NCBI GenBank assembly: GCA_947503775.1
Contig: CANNFE010000004.1
Span: 186,001 to 250,000, forward strand
Direction of reading: 5' to 3'
From: an uncultured Paracoccaceae bacterium
Lineage (GTDB): Bacteria > Pseudomonadota > Alphaproteobacteria > Rhodobacterales > Rhodobacteraceae
Length of the DNA: 64,000 nucleotides
Below the pieces are notes generated by a model, which worked only from the letters and a program-made list of their open reading frames with translations, had not been told where the DNA came from and did no database searches. The number at the start of each line of letters is the position of its first letter. Within the stretch, counting starts at the first letter, position 1. Made by a program: the position numbers and the translations under genes. Below, piece after piece: positions 25,581-34,279 of the stretch.

Positions 25581-28500
25581 ATGTTACGGAAAAAGACAAA
25601 CGGAGCATCCAGACGTTCGAGCCGCACCGGCCTTCTGTCTGATATCAAGGAGGCCACGGTCGACCGCCGCGCCTTCCTGCGCGGATCGGGTCTGGCCATC
25701 GGCGGACTGGCTGCGATCAGCGGCACGGGCGGCACCGTCACGCCGGCGACCGCCGCGACCGCTGCCTCGGGCGCGGTCGAGACGATCAAGACGGTCTGCA
25801 CGCATTGTTCGGTCGGCTGTACGGTTCTGGCCGAAGTCCAAGGCGGCGTCTGGACGGGTCAGGAGCCCGGCTGGGACAGCCCCTTCAACCTCGGAGCCCA
25901 CTGCGCCAAGGGCGCGGCCGTTCGCGAGCACGCTCATGGCGAGCGTCGCCTGAAGTATCCGATGAAGAAAGAAGGCGGTGAGTGGAAGCGCATCAGCTGG
26001 GAGCAGGCGATCGACGAGATCGGCGACGGCATGATGCAGATCCGCGAAGAAAGCGGACCTGACAGCGTCTATTGGCTTGGATCGGCCAAGCACAACAACG
26101 AGCAGGCCTACCTCTTCCGCAAGTTCGCGGCCTATTGGGGCACCAACAACGTCGACCACCAGGCTCGGATCTGCCATTCGACCACGGTTGCAGGTGTTGC
26201 GAACACATGGGGCTACGGCGCCATGACCAACAGCTACAACGATATCCACAAGTCCAAGGCGATTTTCATCATCGGCGGTAACCCCGCCGAGGCGCATCCC
26301 GTGTCTCTTTTGCATGTCCTGAAGGGCAAGGAAGAGAACAACGCGCCGCTGATCGTCTGCGATCCGCGTTTTACACGCACGGCGGCTCATGCGGATGAAT
26401 ATGTCCGCTTCCGGCCCGGCACCGACGTCGCTTTGGTCTGGGGGATCCTCTGGCACATCTTCGAGAACGGGTGGGAGGATAAGGAATTCATCCGCACCCG
26501 TGTCTGGGGCATGGACCAGATCCGCGACGAGGTCGCCAACTGGACGCCCGAGGAAGTCGAGCGCGTTACCGGCGCGCCGGGTGAGCAGCTGCGCCGCGTT
26601 GCGTTCACGCTGGTCAACAACCGCCCCGGCACCGTGATCTGGTGCATGGGCGGCACCCAGCACACCAACGGCAACAACAATACCCGCGCCTATTGCGTGC
26701 TTCAGCTGGCGCTGGGCAACATGGGCGTTGCGGGCGGCGGCACCAACATCTTCCGCGGCCACGACAACGTGCAGGGCGCGACCGACCTTGGCGTTCTGTC
26801 GCACACCCTGCCCGGCTATTACGGCCTGAGCGCCGGTGCCTGGGCCCATTGGGCGCGCGTCTGGGATGAGGATCTGGATTGGCTGAAGGGTCAGTTCCAG
26901 GCCACGAAAGACACCGAGGGCAAGGATGCCAGCCTGATGAACCTCACCGGGATCCCGGTGTCGCGTTGGATCGATGGCGTGCTGGAAGATCCGGCGAATA
27001 CGGACCAGCCTGACAAGGTGCGGGCCATGGTTCTTTGGGGGCATGCGCCGAATTCGCAGACCCGCATGAAGGAAATGAAGACGGCGATGGAACAGCTCGA
27101 CATGATGGTCGTGATTGATCCCTATCCCACCGTCTCGGCCGTCATGCAGGATCGTACCGATGGCGTCTACCTGCTGCCAGCCTGTACCCAGTTCGAAACG
27201 CGCGGCTCTGTCACCGCATCGAACCGGTCAATCCAGTGGCGCGACAAGGTTGTGGAGCCTCTGTTCGAGAGCCTTCCCGATCACGTCATCATCGCCAAAT
27301 TCGCCAATAAGTTCGGGTTTGGCGACCGTCTTCTGCGCAATATCGAGATGGAAGATGCCGAGACGCCCAATGTCGAAAGCATCACCCGCGAGTTCAATCG
27401 CGGCATGTGGACGGTGGGCTATACCGGCCAGTCGCCCGAGCGGATCAAAAAGCACATGGCCAACCAGCACACGTTCGACAGAACGACGCTGCGCGCCAAT
27501 GGCGGACCGGCTGATGGCGATTACTACGGGATGCCATGGCCCTGCTGGGGCACGCCCGAGATGAACCATCCGGGCACGCCGAACCTTTACGACATGTCCA
27601 AGCCGGTTTCCGAAGGGGGTCTGACCTTCCGCGCCCGGTTCGGCGTAGAGCGGGACGGCGACAATCTGTTGGCCGAGGGCGTCTATTCGGCAAAGTCCGA
27701 TATTCAGGACGGATATCCGGAATTCACCTATCAGATGCTGGTGGATCTGGGCTGGGACGGCGATCTGACCGACGAGGAGCGTCAGTCGATTGCCCGTGTC
27801 GCCGGGATCGTGACCCAGAATGTCATCGAGAACGAGGTCGGCAATTCCGACGACGGTGACAATCAGGACGGCATCACCTCGCCTTCCGGCAATCAGGCGT
27901 CGAACGAGGAGGTGGGCGAGCAGTCCATGTCGCCGTTCCCGTCTGACTTCAACGAGCGGGCGGCGGGCGTCAACTGGAAGACCGACCTGTCGGGCGGTAT
28001 CCAGCGGGTTGCCATCGCGCATGAATGCGCGCCCTTCGGCAATGCCAAGGCCCGCGCGGTTGTCTGGACCTTCCCCGATCCGGTCCCGGTTCACCGCGAG
28101 CCGCTTTATACCAACCGGCGCGATCTGGTGGCGGATTATCCGACCTATGAGGACCGCAAGTTCTACCGCCTGCCGACCATGTATGCGTCGATCCAGGAGC
28201 AGGACTTCAGCGAGGGCTATCCGATCATCCTCACCTCTGGCCGTCTGGTCGAATACGAGGGCGGCGGCGACGAGACCCGGTCGAACCCGTGGCTTGCCGA
28301 GCTTCAGCAGGACATGTTCGTCGAGATCAACCCGCGCGACGCCAACAATCTGGGTGTGCGCGACGGCGCGCAGGTCTGGGTCGAAGGCCCGGAAAGCGGC
28401 AAGGTCAAGGTCATGGCGATGGTCACCGAGCGGGTGGGAGAGGGCGTTGCCTTCATGCCCTTCCACTTCGGCGGTCACATGGAGGGCGTGGATCTAAGGG

Positions 28501-28631
28501 ACAAGTATCCCGAAGGCGCCGATCCTTATGTGCTGGGCGAAAGCACCAACACCGCGCAGACCTACGGCTACGATTCAGTGACCCAGATGCAGGAGACCAA
28601 GGCCACTCTCTGCAAGATCTCGGTCGCGTAA
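25581..28631 (+). CDS. fdhA: Formate dehydrogenase catalytic (alpha) subunit, Tat-exported, Cys-type
   Basis: This is a 1016-residue Mo- or W-bis(pterin guanine dinucleotide) enzyme oxidising formate to CO2. A Tat signal (RRAFLR at 29-34) is followed by a [4Fe-4S] site, Cys72-x2-Cys75-x3-Cys79 and Cys107. The metal ligand is Cys198 in ARICHSTT, encoded by TGC and not the selenocysteine TGA used in E. coli FdnG/FdhF; the adjacent His199 is kept. Pterin-binding blocks such as IIGGNPAEAHP and WCMGGTQHTNGNNN follow, and the C-terminal molydopterin dinucleotide domain starts near residue 870 (SGRLVEYEGGG). A GGGAGGG ribosome site precedes ATG. With fdhB and fdhC it would form a periplasm-facing, membrane-bound respiratory complex. 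The metal (Mo or W) cannot be read from the sequence; the nearby tup genes make W credible. Confidence 0.94.
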   Translation: MLRKKTNGASRRSSRTGLLSDIKEATVDRRAFLRGSGLAIGGLAAISGTGGTVTPATAATAASGAVETIKTVCTHCSVGCTVLAEVQGGVWTGQEPGWDSPFNLGAHCAKGAAVREHAHGERRLKYPMKKEGGEWKRISWEQAIDEIGDGMMQIREESGPDSVYWLGSAKHNNEQAYLFRKFAAYWGTNNVDHQARICHSTTVAGVANTWGYGAMTNSYNDIHKSKAIFIIGGNPAEAHPVSLLHVLKGKEENNAPLIVCDPRFTRTAAHADEYVRFRPGTDVALVWGILWHIFENGWEDKEFIRTRVWGMDQIRDEVANWTPEEVERVTGAPGEQLRRVAFTLVNNRPGTVIWCMGGTQHTNGNNNTRAYCVLQLALGNMGVAGGGTNIFRGHDNVQGATDLGVLSHTLPGYYGLSAGAWAHWARVWDEDLDWLKGQFQATKDTEGKDASLMNLTGIPVSRWIDGVLEDPANTDQPDKVRAMVLWGHAPNSQTRMKEMKTAMEQLDMMVVIDPYPTVSAVMQDRTDGVYLLPACTQFETRGSVTASNRSIQWRDKVVEPLFESLPDHVIIAKFANKFGFGDRLLRNIEMEDAETPNVESITREFNRGMWTVGYTGQSPERIKKHMANQHTFDRTTLRANGGPADGDYYGMPWPCWGTPEMNHPGTPNLYDMSKPVSEGGLTFRARFGVERDGDNLLAEGVYSAKSDIQDGYPEFTYQMLVDLGWDGDLTDEERQSIARVAGIVTQNVIENEVGNSDDGDNQDGITSPSGNQASNEEVGEQSMSPFPSDFNERAAGVNWKTDLSGGIQRVAIAHECAPFGNAKARAVVWTFPDPVPVHREPLYTNRRDLVADYPTYEDRKFYRLPTMYASIQEQDFSEGYPIILTSGRLVEYEGGGDETRSNPWLAELQQDMFVEINPRDANNLGVRDGAQVWVEGPESGKVKVMAMVTERVGEGVAFMPFHFGGHMEGVDLRDKYPEGADPYVLGESTNTAQTYGYDSVTQMQETKATLCKISVA

Positions 28632-28644
28632 GGAGGAATGGGAA

Positions 28645-29238
28645 ATGGCACGAGCTAAATTTCTCGTCGATGCGGAACGGTGCATCGAATGCAATGCCTG
28701 CGTGACCGCGTGCAAGAACGAGCACGAGGTCCCGTGGGGGATCAACCGCCGCAAGGTGGTCACTATCCAGGACGGTAAGCCGGGCGAACGCTCGATTTCG
28801 GTGGCCTGCATGCACTGTTCGGACGCGCCCTGCATGGCCGTCTGCCCGGTGGACTGCTTCTACCAGAACGAAGAGGGCGTGGTCCTGCACTCCAAGGATC
28901 TGTGCATCGGCTGCGGCTACTGCTTTTACGCCTGCCCGTTCGGCGCACCGCAGTTCCCGCAGGCCGGCAATTTCGGATCGCGCGGCAAGATGGACAAGTG
29001 TACCTTCTGCGCCGGCGGCCCGGAGGAGAACCACTCCCAGGCTGAATTTGCCAAATATGGCCGCAACCGGATCGCGGAAGGCAAGCTGCCGATCTGCGCC
29101 GAGATGTGCGCGACCAAGGCCCTGCTGGCCGGGGACGGCGACACGGTCTCTTCGATCTATCGCGAGCGCGTTGTTGCGCGCGGGTTCGGATCAGGCGCCT
29201 GGGGCTGGGGCACGGCCTACGATCAAAAAGGCGGCTAA
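28645..29238 (+). CDS. fdhB: Formate dehydrogenase iron-sulfur (beta) subunit
   Basis: This 197-residue electron-transfer subunit has four [4Fe-4S] motif groups: CIECNACVTACK, CMHCSDAPCMAVCP, CIGCGYCFYACPFG, and the split CTFC...CAEMCATKAL. It passes electrons from FdhA to the cytochrome b subunit. Unlike E. coli FdnH it has no C-terminal membrane helix and no signal, so it would be carried out by Tat together with FdhA. AGGAGG precedes the ATG, 13 bp after fdhA. A stem-loop follows the stop codon. Confidence 0.93.
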   Translation: MARAKFLVDAERCIECNACVTACKNEHEVPWGINRRKVVTIQDGKPGERSISVACMHCSDAPCMAVCPVDCFYQNEEGVVLHSKDLCIGCGYCFYACPFGAPQFPQAGNFGSRGKMDKCTFCAGGPEENHSQAEFAKYGRNRIAEGKLPICAEMCATKALLAGDGDTVSSIYRERVVARGFGSGAWGWGTAYDQKGG

Positions 29239-29253
29239 TCGCCGTTGCGGTTC

Positions 29254-29283
29254 AGGGGCGCCTCATGCGGGGCGCCCCTTTTT
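29254..29283 (+). terminator. Intrinsic-type terminator between fdhB and fdhC
   Basis: AGGGGCGCC and GGCGCCCCT pair into a 9-bp GC-rich stem with an 8-nt loop, followed by a run of Ts. It lies 15 bp after the fdhB stop and 74 bp before fdhC. It is either a partial terminator that lowers fdhC expression or an end-of-transcript signal with a separate fdhC promoter. Confidence 0.75.
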
Positions 29284-29356
29284 CTCGTTCGATGGCCTGT
29301 TCAAGGGCCGTTTTTTGGTATCACGACATCCGTTTGCCACCCATAAGGGGTCCGTC

Positions 29357-30595
29357 ATGGTCCGCAGATTGCTTGCTCTTTTCCTTGTTTTGTCGCTCGG
29401 CACGGGCGCTTTTGCGCAAGAGGGGTTCACCCCATCCGATCCGGACCGGTCCGCAACCGGCGGCGCGCAGACGCTCGAGGATATCATGGCCCGGCAGGAG
29501 CAGATGCGGGTCGATGACAGCTTTCGCAGCGATCTGACCGGCGATCCGGACGCGGCGGCGCCGACGACTGATCAATTGGGCACCCGGGGCGGGGCCTCCG
29601 ATCCCGATCTGTGGCGCGGGCTGCGCTATGACACGGCCGATGTGACGACGCAGGCGCGCGGCCCGGCGGCGACGACGCTGATCCAGGATGGCGGGATGCG
29701 ATGGGTCGCCTTCCGCGAGGGGCCGGTGGCGGTCTATGGCGGGTATCTGCTGCTGGCGACGATTGCTCTTTTGGCCTTGTTTTACGTGATCCGAGGCCGG
29801 ATCCGGATCGATGGAGCCAAGACCGGGCGGACAATCACCCGCTTTCAGGCGGTGGAGCGGTTCGGGCATTGGCTTTTGGCCGGCTCCTTTATTCTGCTCG
29901 GGATCACGGGGCTGATCTCGCTTTTTGGGCGCAAGGCGATTGCGGCGTTCCAAAGCGCTGATAATCCGGAAAACTACGAGCGGGCGCGCGAGGTCTATGC
30001 GACGCTCGCGCTGGGGTCGAAATGGATCCACAACAATGTCAGCTGGGCTTTCATGATCGCGCTGGTGCTGATCTTCGTGATGTGGGTCTGGCATAACCTA
30101 CCGGACCGGACCGATATCAAGTGGCTCGCGCAGGGCGGCGGCATCTTCACCAAGCACCACCCGCCTGCCAAGAAGTTCAATGCAGGCCAAAAGCTGATCT
30201 TCTGGTCGGTGATTGTGCTGGGGGGATCGATCTCGGCTTCGGGACTGTCGCTGCTCTTCCCGTTCGAGCTGCCGATGTTTGCGGTGACGTTTGACAAGAT
30301 CAACGCGCTGGGGATCCCAGGCTGGTTCGGTTTCTCGCCGCTCGATACCGCGCTCGCGCCGCATGAAGAGATGCAATATGCCCAGCTGTGGCACGCGATC
30401 GTCAGCTTCGTGCTGATGGCGATCATCATCGCACATATCTATATCGGCTCGGTCGGGATGGAAGGCGCCTATGACGCCATGGGCAGCGGCGAGGTCGAGG
30501 AGCAGTGGGCGCGCGAGCATCACAGCATCTGGGCCGAGGAAGTGCTGGCCGAGAAGAACGCGCCGCCTTCGGCGCAGGCGACGCCGGCGGAATGA
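29357..30595 (+). CDS. fdhC: Formate dehydrogenase cytochrome b (gamma) subunit
   Basis: This is a 412-residue membrane subunit that takes electrons from FdhB and reduces quinone. It starts with a signal peptide (VRRLLALFLVLSLGTGAFAQ). About 130 periplasmic residues rich in Asp/Thr follow, then a helix (VYGGYLLLATIALLALFYV) and the cytochrome b561-type core with FQAVERFGHWLLAG, HNNVSWAFMIALVLIFVMWVWHN and LWHAIVSFVLMAIIIAHIYIG, which carry the likely heme-b His ligands. The start is set at the ATG six bases after AAGGGG; the frame stays open far upstream inside fdhB but that is out-of-frame shadow. The C-terminal tail is Ala/Glu-rich and cytoplasmic. Confidence 0.92.
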   Translation: MVRRLLALFLVLSLGTGAFAQEGFTPSDPDRSATGGAQTLEDIMARQEQMRVDDSFRSDLTGDPDAAAPTTDQLGTRGGASDPDLWRGLRYDTADVTTQARGPAATTLIQDGGMRWVAFREGPVAVYGGYLLLATIALLALFYVIRGRIRIDGAKTGRTITRFQAVERFGHWLLAGSFILLGITGLISLFGRKAIAAFQSADNPENYERAREVYATLALGSKWIHNNVSWAFMIALVLIFVMWVWHNLPDRTDIKWLAQGGGIFTKHHPPAKKFNAGQKLIFWSVIVLGGSISASGLSLLFPFELPMFAVTFDKINALGIPGWFGFSPLDTALAPHEEMQYAQLWHAIVSFVLMAIIIAHIYIGSVGMEGAYDAMGSGEVEEQWAREHHSIWAEEVLAEKNAPPSAQATPAE

Positions 30596-30638
30596 TGGCG
30601 CGGGGCCGAGGGAACAGGGTTCGAGGAGAGATGCCGGA

Positions 30639-30770
30639 ATGAAAGCCATGCTTCTTGCTTTTGTGGCGATGGGACTTGTCGCGGTCGGAGCCGATCTCGC
30701 GCTCGATCAGATCGGGTTTTCCAGCTCGGATCGCGGATCTTCTGGGGATGTCAGGCTGGATGACGGCTGA
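30639..30770 (+). CDS. Small single-helix membrane protein after fdhC
   Basis: This is a 43-residue ORF beginning MKAMLLAFVAMGLVAVGADL. GAGGAGAG lies eight bases before the ATG, a good ribosome-binding site. The N-terminal half is one hydrophobic helix or signal peptide; the rest is a short Ser/Asp-rich tail. It follows fdhC by 43 bp on the same strand. It is probably a small membrane protein of the formate dehydrogenase operon, but I recognise no family. Confidence 0.55.
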   Translation: MKAMLLAFVAMGLVAVGADLALDQIGFSSSDRGSSGDVRLDDG

Positions 30771-30856
30771 CGCTTCGTTCCTTCGGTTCTGCGCGCTCGA
30801 TATCGCCTGAGCTTGGAGAAGGTGGGGCGAAGCGGATCCGGTGAAGGCGGGCGATC

Positions 30857-32917
30857 CTAGGCAGATTTTTCGATAGCGGGCGCGTTTTGGGGTAGCTCGA
30901 TCCCGTTGCGGATCAACGCTTCGGCCGCGTGCGGCGGTTCGGGCCGGCCCCAGAGGAAGCCCTGCCCCAGATCGCAGCCAAAGCTGGTGACGATCCGGGC
31001 CTGCGCATCGGTTTCGATTCCTTCGACCACGATGGTCATGTTCAGGCCGCTGGCAATGTCGACGATCGCATCGAAGATGAACCGCGCCTCGTCCGAGCGT
31101 TCGATCTCGGTCACGAAGCTGCGGTCGATCTTGAGCTCGTCGGCGGGAATGCGGCGCAGGTAGGCCAGGCTGGAATAGCCGGTTCCGAAATCGTCGAGGG
31201 AGATCTTGACGCCGAGATCCGAAAGGGCGGCGAGGATCGACTGCACGTCCTGCCAGTTCGTCAGCATGACGGTTTCCGTGATTTCGAGCGTCAGGAGTGC
31301 CGGAGGCAGCTCGAACTCGGCCAGGGCCGCGGCGACGAGACCGACGATCCGGTCATTGGCGAAGTGCAGCGGAGAGAGATTGACGCTGACCGTCAGCCTT
31401 TGCCCAAAGGTGCGGTTCCACTGGGCAAGCTGGCAGATCGCCTCTCGCAGGATGAAGAGGTCGAGATCGACGATGCGGCCGGTTTCCTCGGCCAGCGGGA
31501 TGAAATCGCCCGGCGAGACGATATCGGATCCGCGGCGCCAGCGGATCAGCGCCTCAAAGCCCGAGACGGAGAGATCTGCCAGATTGACCTTGGGCTGGAA
31601 GGCGGCGAAGAATTCCCCGTTTTTCAGGGCGATGGGGATCGCCTGGATCATTTCGCGGCGCTTGCCGAGCTGTTCTTCGAGATCGGCGCTGTAGCAGACA
31701 AGCTCTTGCTCGCTGCGATACTTGGCCTCGGCCAAAGCGAGATCGGCAGCGCGGACAAGCGCCTCTGACCAATCCTCTGCGCCAGGCAGGATCTGGCTGC
31801 TATGGGCGGCGCCAACCGACAGGGAGACCTGCAATGCGCCACCGGGCACATCGATGGCGCGATCGAGGCTTTCGAGAAGCTCGGTCTGAATGTCGCTGCT
31901 CGTCATCACGATATCGCACGGGATCAGGACCCCGAATTCGTCCCCGCCCAGACGCGCCGCGATGCCGTCGCGGGCCTGGGCCCAGGCATCAAGGCGCGAT
32001 CCGACCGCGCAAAGCGCAACATCCCCGCCGGCATGTCCATAGGCCTCGTTGATGGCGCTGAACCGTTCGATGTCGATCAGCAGCAGAAGATGCGGGCGGT
32101 CCTGTAGCGCCCGTTCGGCCAGCATGTCATGCAGGCAGACCCGGTTCGGAAGGCCCGTCAGCGGGTCGTTTCGAGTGAGGAACTCGGCCTGCCGCTCTGC
32201 CTGTTCGCGGCGGCGGCGGGCCTTTACCTCGAGCCGGAGCAAAAGAAGCAGGCAGGCCACGACGATGTTCACGCCGACGATCGCCAAGGTCAGCCAGTTG
32301 GAGATGACGTTGATCACGCTCGACTGACGCTCGATCTCGGCCTCCTGCGCGTTTCGGACCCGGTCGATATAGGCGACGATCGCGATCCGCGAGCGTTCGG
32401 ATTGTTCGCGAAACTCAGTCAGGATACCGGGCAGATCCTTTTCCTCTGCCTCCAGACCCCGTCTGGCGATCTCGATTGAGTCCGCGAGCGCGACATACAT
32501 GTTGCGGCCTGCGACCGGTACGGGCCCTTCATCCATGCTGGATTCGAAGCTATTGGCGTGAAATTGCAGGGGAAAGAGCCGGTTTTGCAGATCTTTGCGC
32601 CAATCGACGTAGACGTTGCTGAGCGTCGCCCCGAAAAAGAGCTTGCGTTCAACGTTGTGAATGCCGGTCAGCGCATAGGTGGCGTCCTTTACCCGGGGCC
32701 CTTCGGTGATCGTCTGGCTGATGAGGCTGCGTTCAAAGGATTGGCGTGCCTGAAAGACGACGACCGTGCTGATAAATGCGAGCAGCAGGATCAGCCCGAC
32801 GATCAACCGGAAGGACACAAGGGAGGAGACGCCCCTGTTGAGCCATTCACGGACGGGCGGGCCGCACCGCTTGAGCGATAGAGCGCGATCCTGAAACCGG
32901 GAGAGAACTGACACCAT
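30857..32917 (-). CDS. Membrane GGDEF-EAL cyclic-di-GMP turnover protein
   Basis: This 686-residue protein has two membrane helices (about 36-60 and 207-230) bracketing a ~145-residue periplasmic sensor region of unknown fold. A diguanylate cyclase domain (about 245-405) keeps an intact GGDEF near residue 325. An EAL phosphodiesterase domain (about 430-675) has FEALIRWR, NLSP, EITE, DDFGTGYSSLAYLRR, KIDRSFV and EGIET. Both halves keep the core catalytic motifs, so it could make or degrade c-di-GMP; no RxxD inhibitory site is seen five residues before GGDEF. It is monocistronic, separated from the transport ATPase gene by a terminator. Confidence 0.9.
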   Translation of the reverse strand: MVSVLSRFQDRALSLKRCGPPVREWLNRGVSSLVSFRLIVGLILLLAFISTVVVFQARQSFERSLISQTITEGPRVKDATYALTGIHNVERKLFFGATLSNVYVDWRKDLQNRLFPLQFHANSFESSMDEGPVPVAGRNMYVALADSIEIARRGLEAEEKDLPGILTEFREQSERSRIAIVAYIDRVRNAQEAEIERQSSVINVISNWLTLAIVGVNIVVACLLLLLRLEVKARRRREQAERQAEFLTRNDPLTGLPNRVCLHDMLAERALQDRPHLLLLIDIERFSAINEAYGHAGGDVALCAVGSRLDAWAQARDGIAARLGGDEFGVLIPCDIVMTSSDIQTELLESLDRAIDVPGGALQVSLSVGAAHSSQILPGAEDWSEALVRAADLALAEAKYRSEQELVCYSADLEEQLGKRREMIQAIPIALKNGEFFAAFQPKVNLADLSVSGFEALIRWRRGSDIVSPGDFIPLAEETGRIVDLDLFILREAICQLAQWNRTFGQRLTVSVNLSPLHFANDRIVGLVAAALAEFELPPALLTLEITETVMLTNWQDVQSILAALSDLGVKISLDDFGTGYSSLAYLRRIPADELKIDRSFVTEIERSDEARFIFDAIVDIASGLNMTIVVEGIETDAQARIVTSFGCDLGQGFLWGRPEPPHAAEALIRNGIELPQNAPAIEKSA

Positions 32918-32999
32918 CTGCGGATTTGCCTCGACTTCGATGAAACCGCTTTAGGCAAAAGAAGTGAACAGGTCGTGAACTAATTGAGAACAATTTCCT

Positions 33000-33023
33000 A
33001 AAAAGCCGGTCAAGCCGGACCGG
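33000..33023 (-). terminator. Rho-independent terminator of the sugar-transport ATPase gene
   Basis: On the minus strand CCGGTC-cggctt-GACCGG forms a 6-bp GC stem followed by C and five Ts. It begins 2 nt after the stop codon of the upstream ATPase gene and isolates it from the GGDEF-EAL gene downstream. Confidence 0.75.
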
Positions 33024-33024
33024 T

Positions 33025-34071
33025 TTAGAGGTGCTCTCCGGTCTTGGGATCGAAGAGATGGCATTGCTCTGCGGGAATATGCGCCTGAACGGGATCGCCG
33101 ATGCTGGCGCGGAAGTCCTTATCGGCCTTGATCGAGACGATCGTGCCGCCTGCCTTGGCGGTGACCATGGTCGCATCGCCCAGAAGCTCGAGCGAATAGA
33201 CGGGCGCGCCCAGCTCTCCGGTTTCGGGGACGATCGAGGCGTCTTCGGCCCGAAAGCCAAGTGTGACAGGGCCGTCGTGACCGGAGGGCAGACCCTCGAT
33301 CCGGACATTGGCCGCCTCGAAGACGCCGCCCGAGAGCTGGCCCTCCATAAGGTTCATGGCAGGACTGCCGATGAAGCCTGCAACGAAGGTATTGGCAGGC
33401 GTGTCATAGATCTCGGTCGGGGTGCCGACCTGCTGGACGATGCCCTTGGACATCACCACGACGCGGTCGGCCAGCGTCATCGCCTCGATCTGGTCGTGGG
33501 TGACGTAGATCGTCGTCACCTTGAGCTCGTGGCTGAGGTTCTTGATCTGTGCCCGCGTGGACACGCGCAGCTTGGCGTCGAGATTCGACAGCGGCTCGTC
33601 CATGAGGAACACGTTCGGCTCGCGCACGATGGCACGGGCGAGCGCGACCCGTTGCCGCTGACCGCCTGATAGCTCGGCCGGTTTGCGGTGGAGAAAATCG
33701 TCCAGCTCAACCATGGCGGAGGCGCGTTTGACGCGGGCATCGTGTTCGGCTTCGGGGATCTTCCGGACCTTCAGGGGAAAGCGGATGTTGTCGTAGACGT
33801 TCATGTTCGGGTAGAGCGCGTAGCTTTGGAACACCATCGCCACGTCGCGATCCTTGGGATCGAGATCGTTGATGCGGGTTCCGTCGACGAGGATCTCGCC
33901 GTCGGTTACATCCTCGAGGCCCGCGATCATGCGCATTGTCGTGGTCTTGCCGCAGCCGGAGGGGCCGAGCAGCACCAGAAATTCGCGATCCGGAATGGTC
34001 AGGTCGAACTTGTCGACGCCGACGAAGGAGCCCCACCGCTTGGTGACGTTCTTGAGCTGGATTTCGGCCAC
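33025..34071 (-). CDS. Carbohydrate ABC transporter ATP-binding protein (UgpC/MalK type)
   Basis: This 348-residue ATPase of a CUT1-type sugar importer has Walker A GPSGCGKTT, Q-loop MVFQSYALYPNM, signature LSGGQRQRVALARAI, Walker B VFLMDEPLSNLD and H-loop TTIYVTHDQIEAM. A C-terminal OB/TOBE regulatory domain follows (about 245-348, with LGFRAEDASI). I take the GTG start (VAEIQLKNVTKRWG) because AAGGAG lies six bases ahead; the frame continues 36 codons upstream into the divergent promoter. It faces the binding-protein and permease genes across a 208-bp promoter region and presumably energises that transporter. UgpC is a family label, not a substrate claim. Confidence 0.88.
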   Translation of the reverse strand: MAEIQLKNVTKRWGSFVGVDKFDLTIPDREFLVLLGPSGCGKTTTMRMIAGLEDVTDGEILVDGTRINDLDPKDRDVAMVFQSYALYPNMNVYDNIRFPLKVRKIPEAEHDARVKRASAMVELDDFLHRKPAELSGGQRQRVALARAIVREPNVFLMDEPLSNLDAKLRVSTRAQIKNLSHELKVTTIYVTHDQIEAMTLADRVVVMSKGIVQQVGTPTEIYDTPANTFVAGFIGSPAMNLMEGQLSGGVFEAANVRIEGLPSGHDGPVTLGFRAEDASIVPETGELGAPVYSLELLGDATMVTAKAGGTIVSIKADKDFRASIGDPVQAHIPAEQCHLFDPKTGEHL

Positions 34072-34279
34072 CGGCGGCTCCTTCGGGATCGCTGCAGATC
34101 CCGGCAGCCTAGGGGCGCGCGATCCTCGCTGGCAAGAGGAAACCATGTCACCTGGGTCTGCAAAATCTGTTGCAATCACAAGGGCTCTGTCGCAGCCTTG
34201 GCCGATAAGCCGGGCTGACGGCCCTTTCGGGGGGCCCTATCCGATCCGGCAAACCAATGTCACCAGCGGGAGTAATGGT

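Noticed and set aside
26172-26174. Possible selenocysteine codon in fdhA
   Set aside because: The active-site codon is TGC (Cys198), so no selenocysteine machinery is implied.
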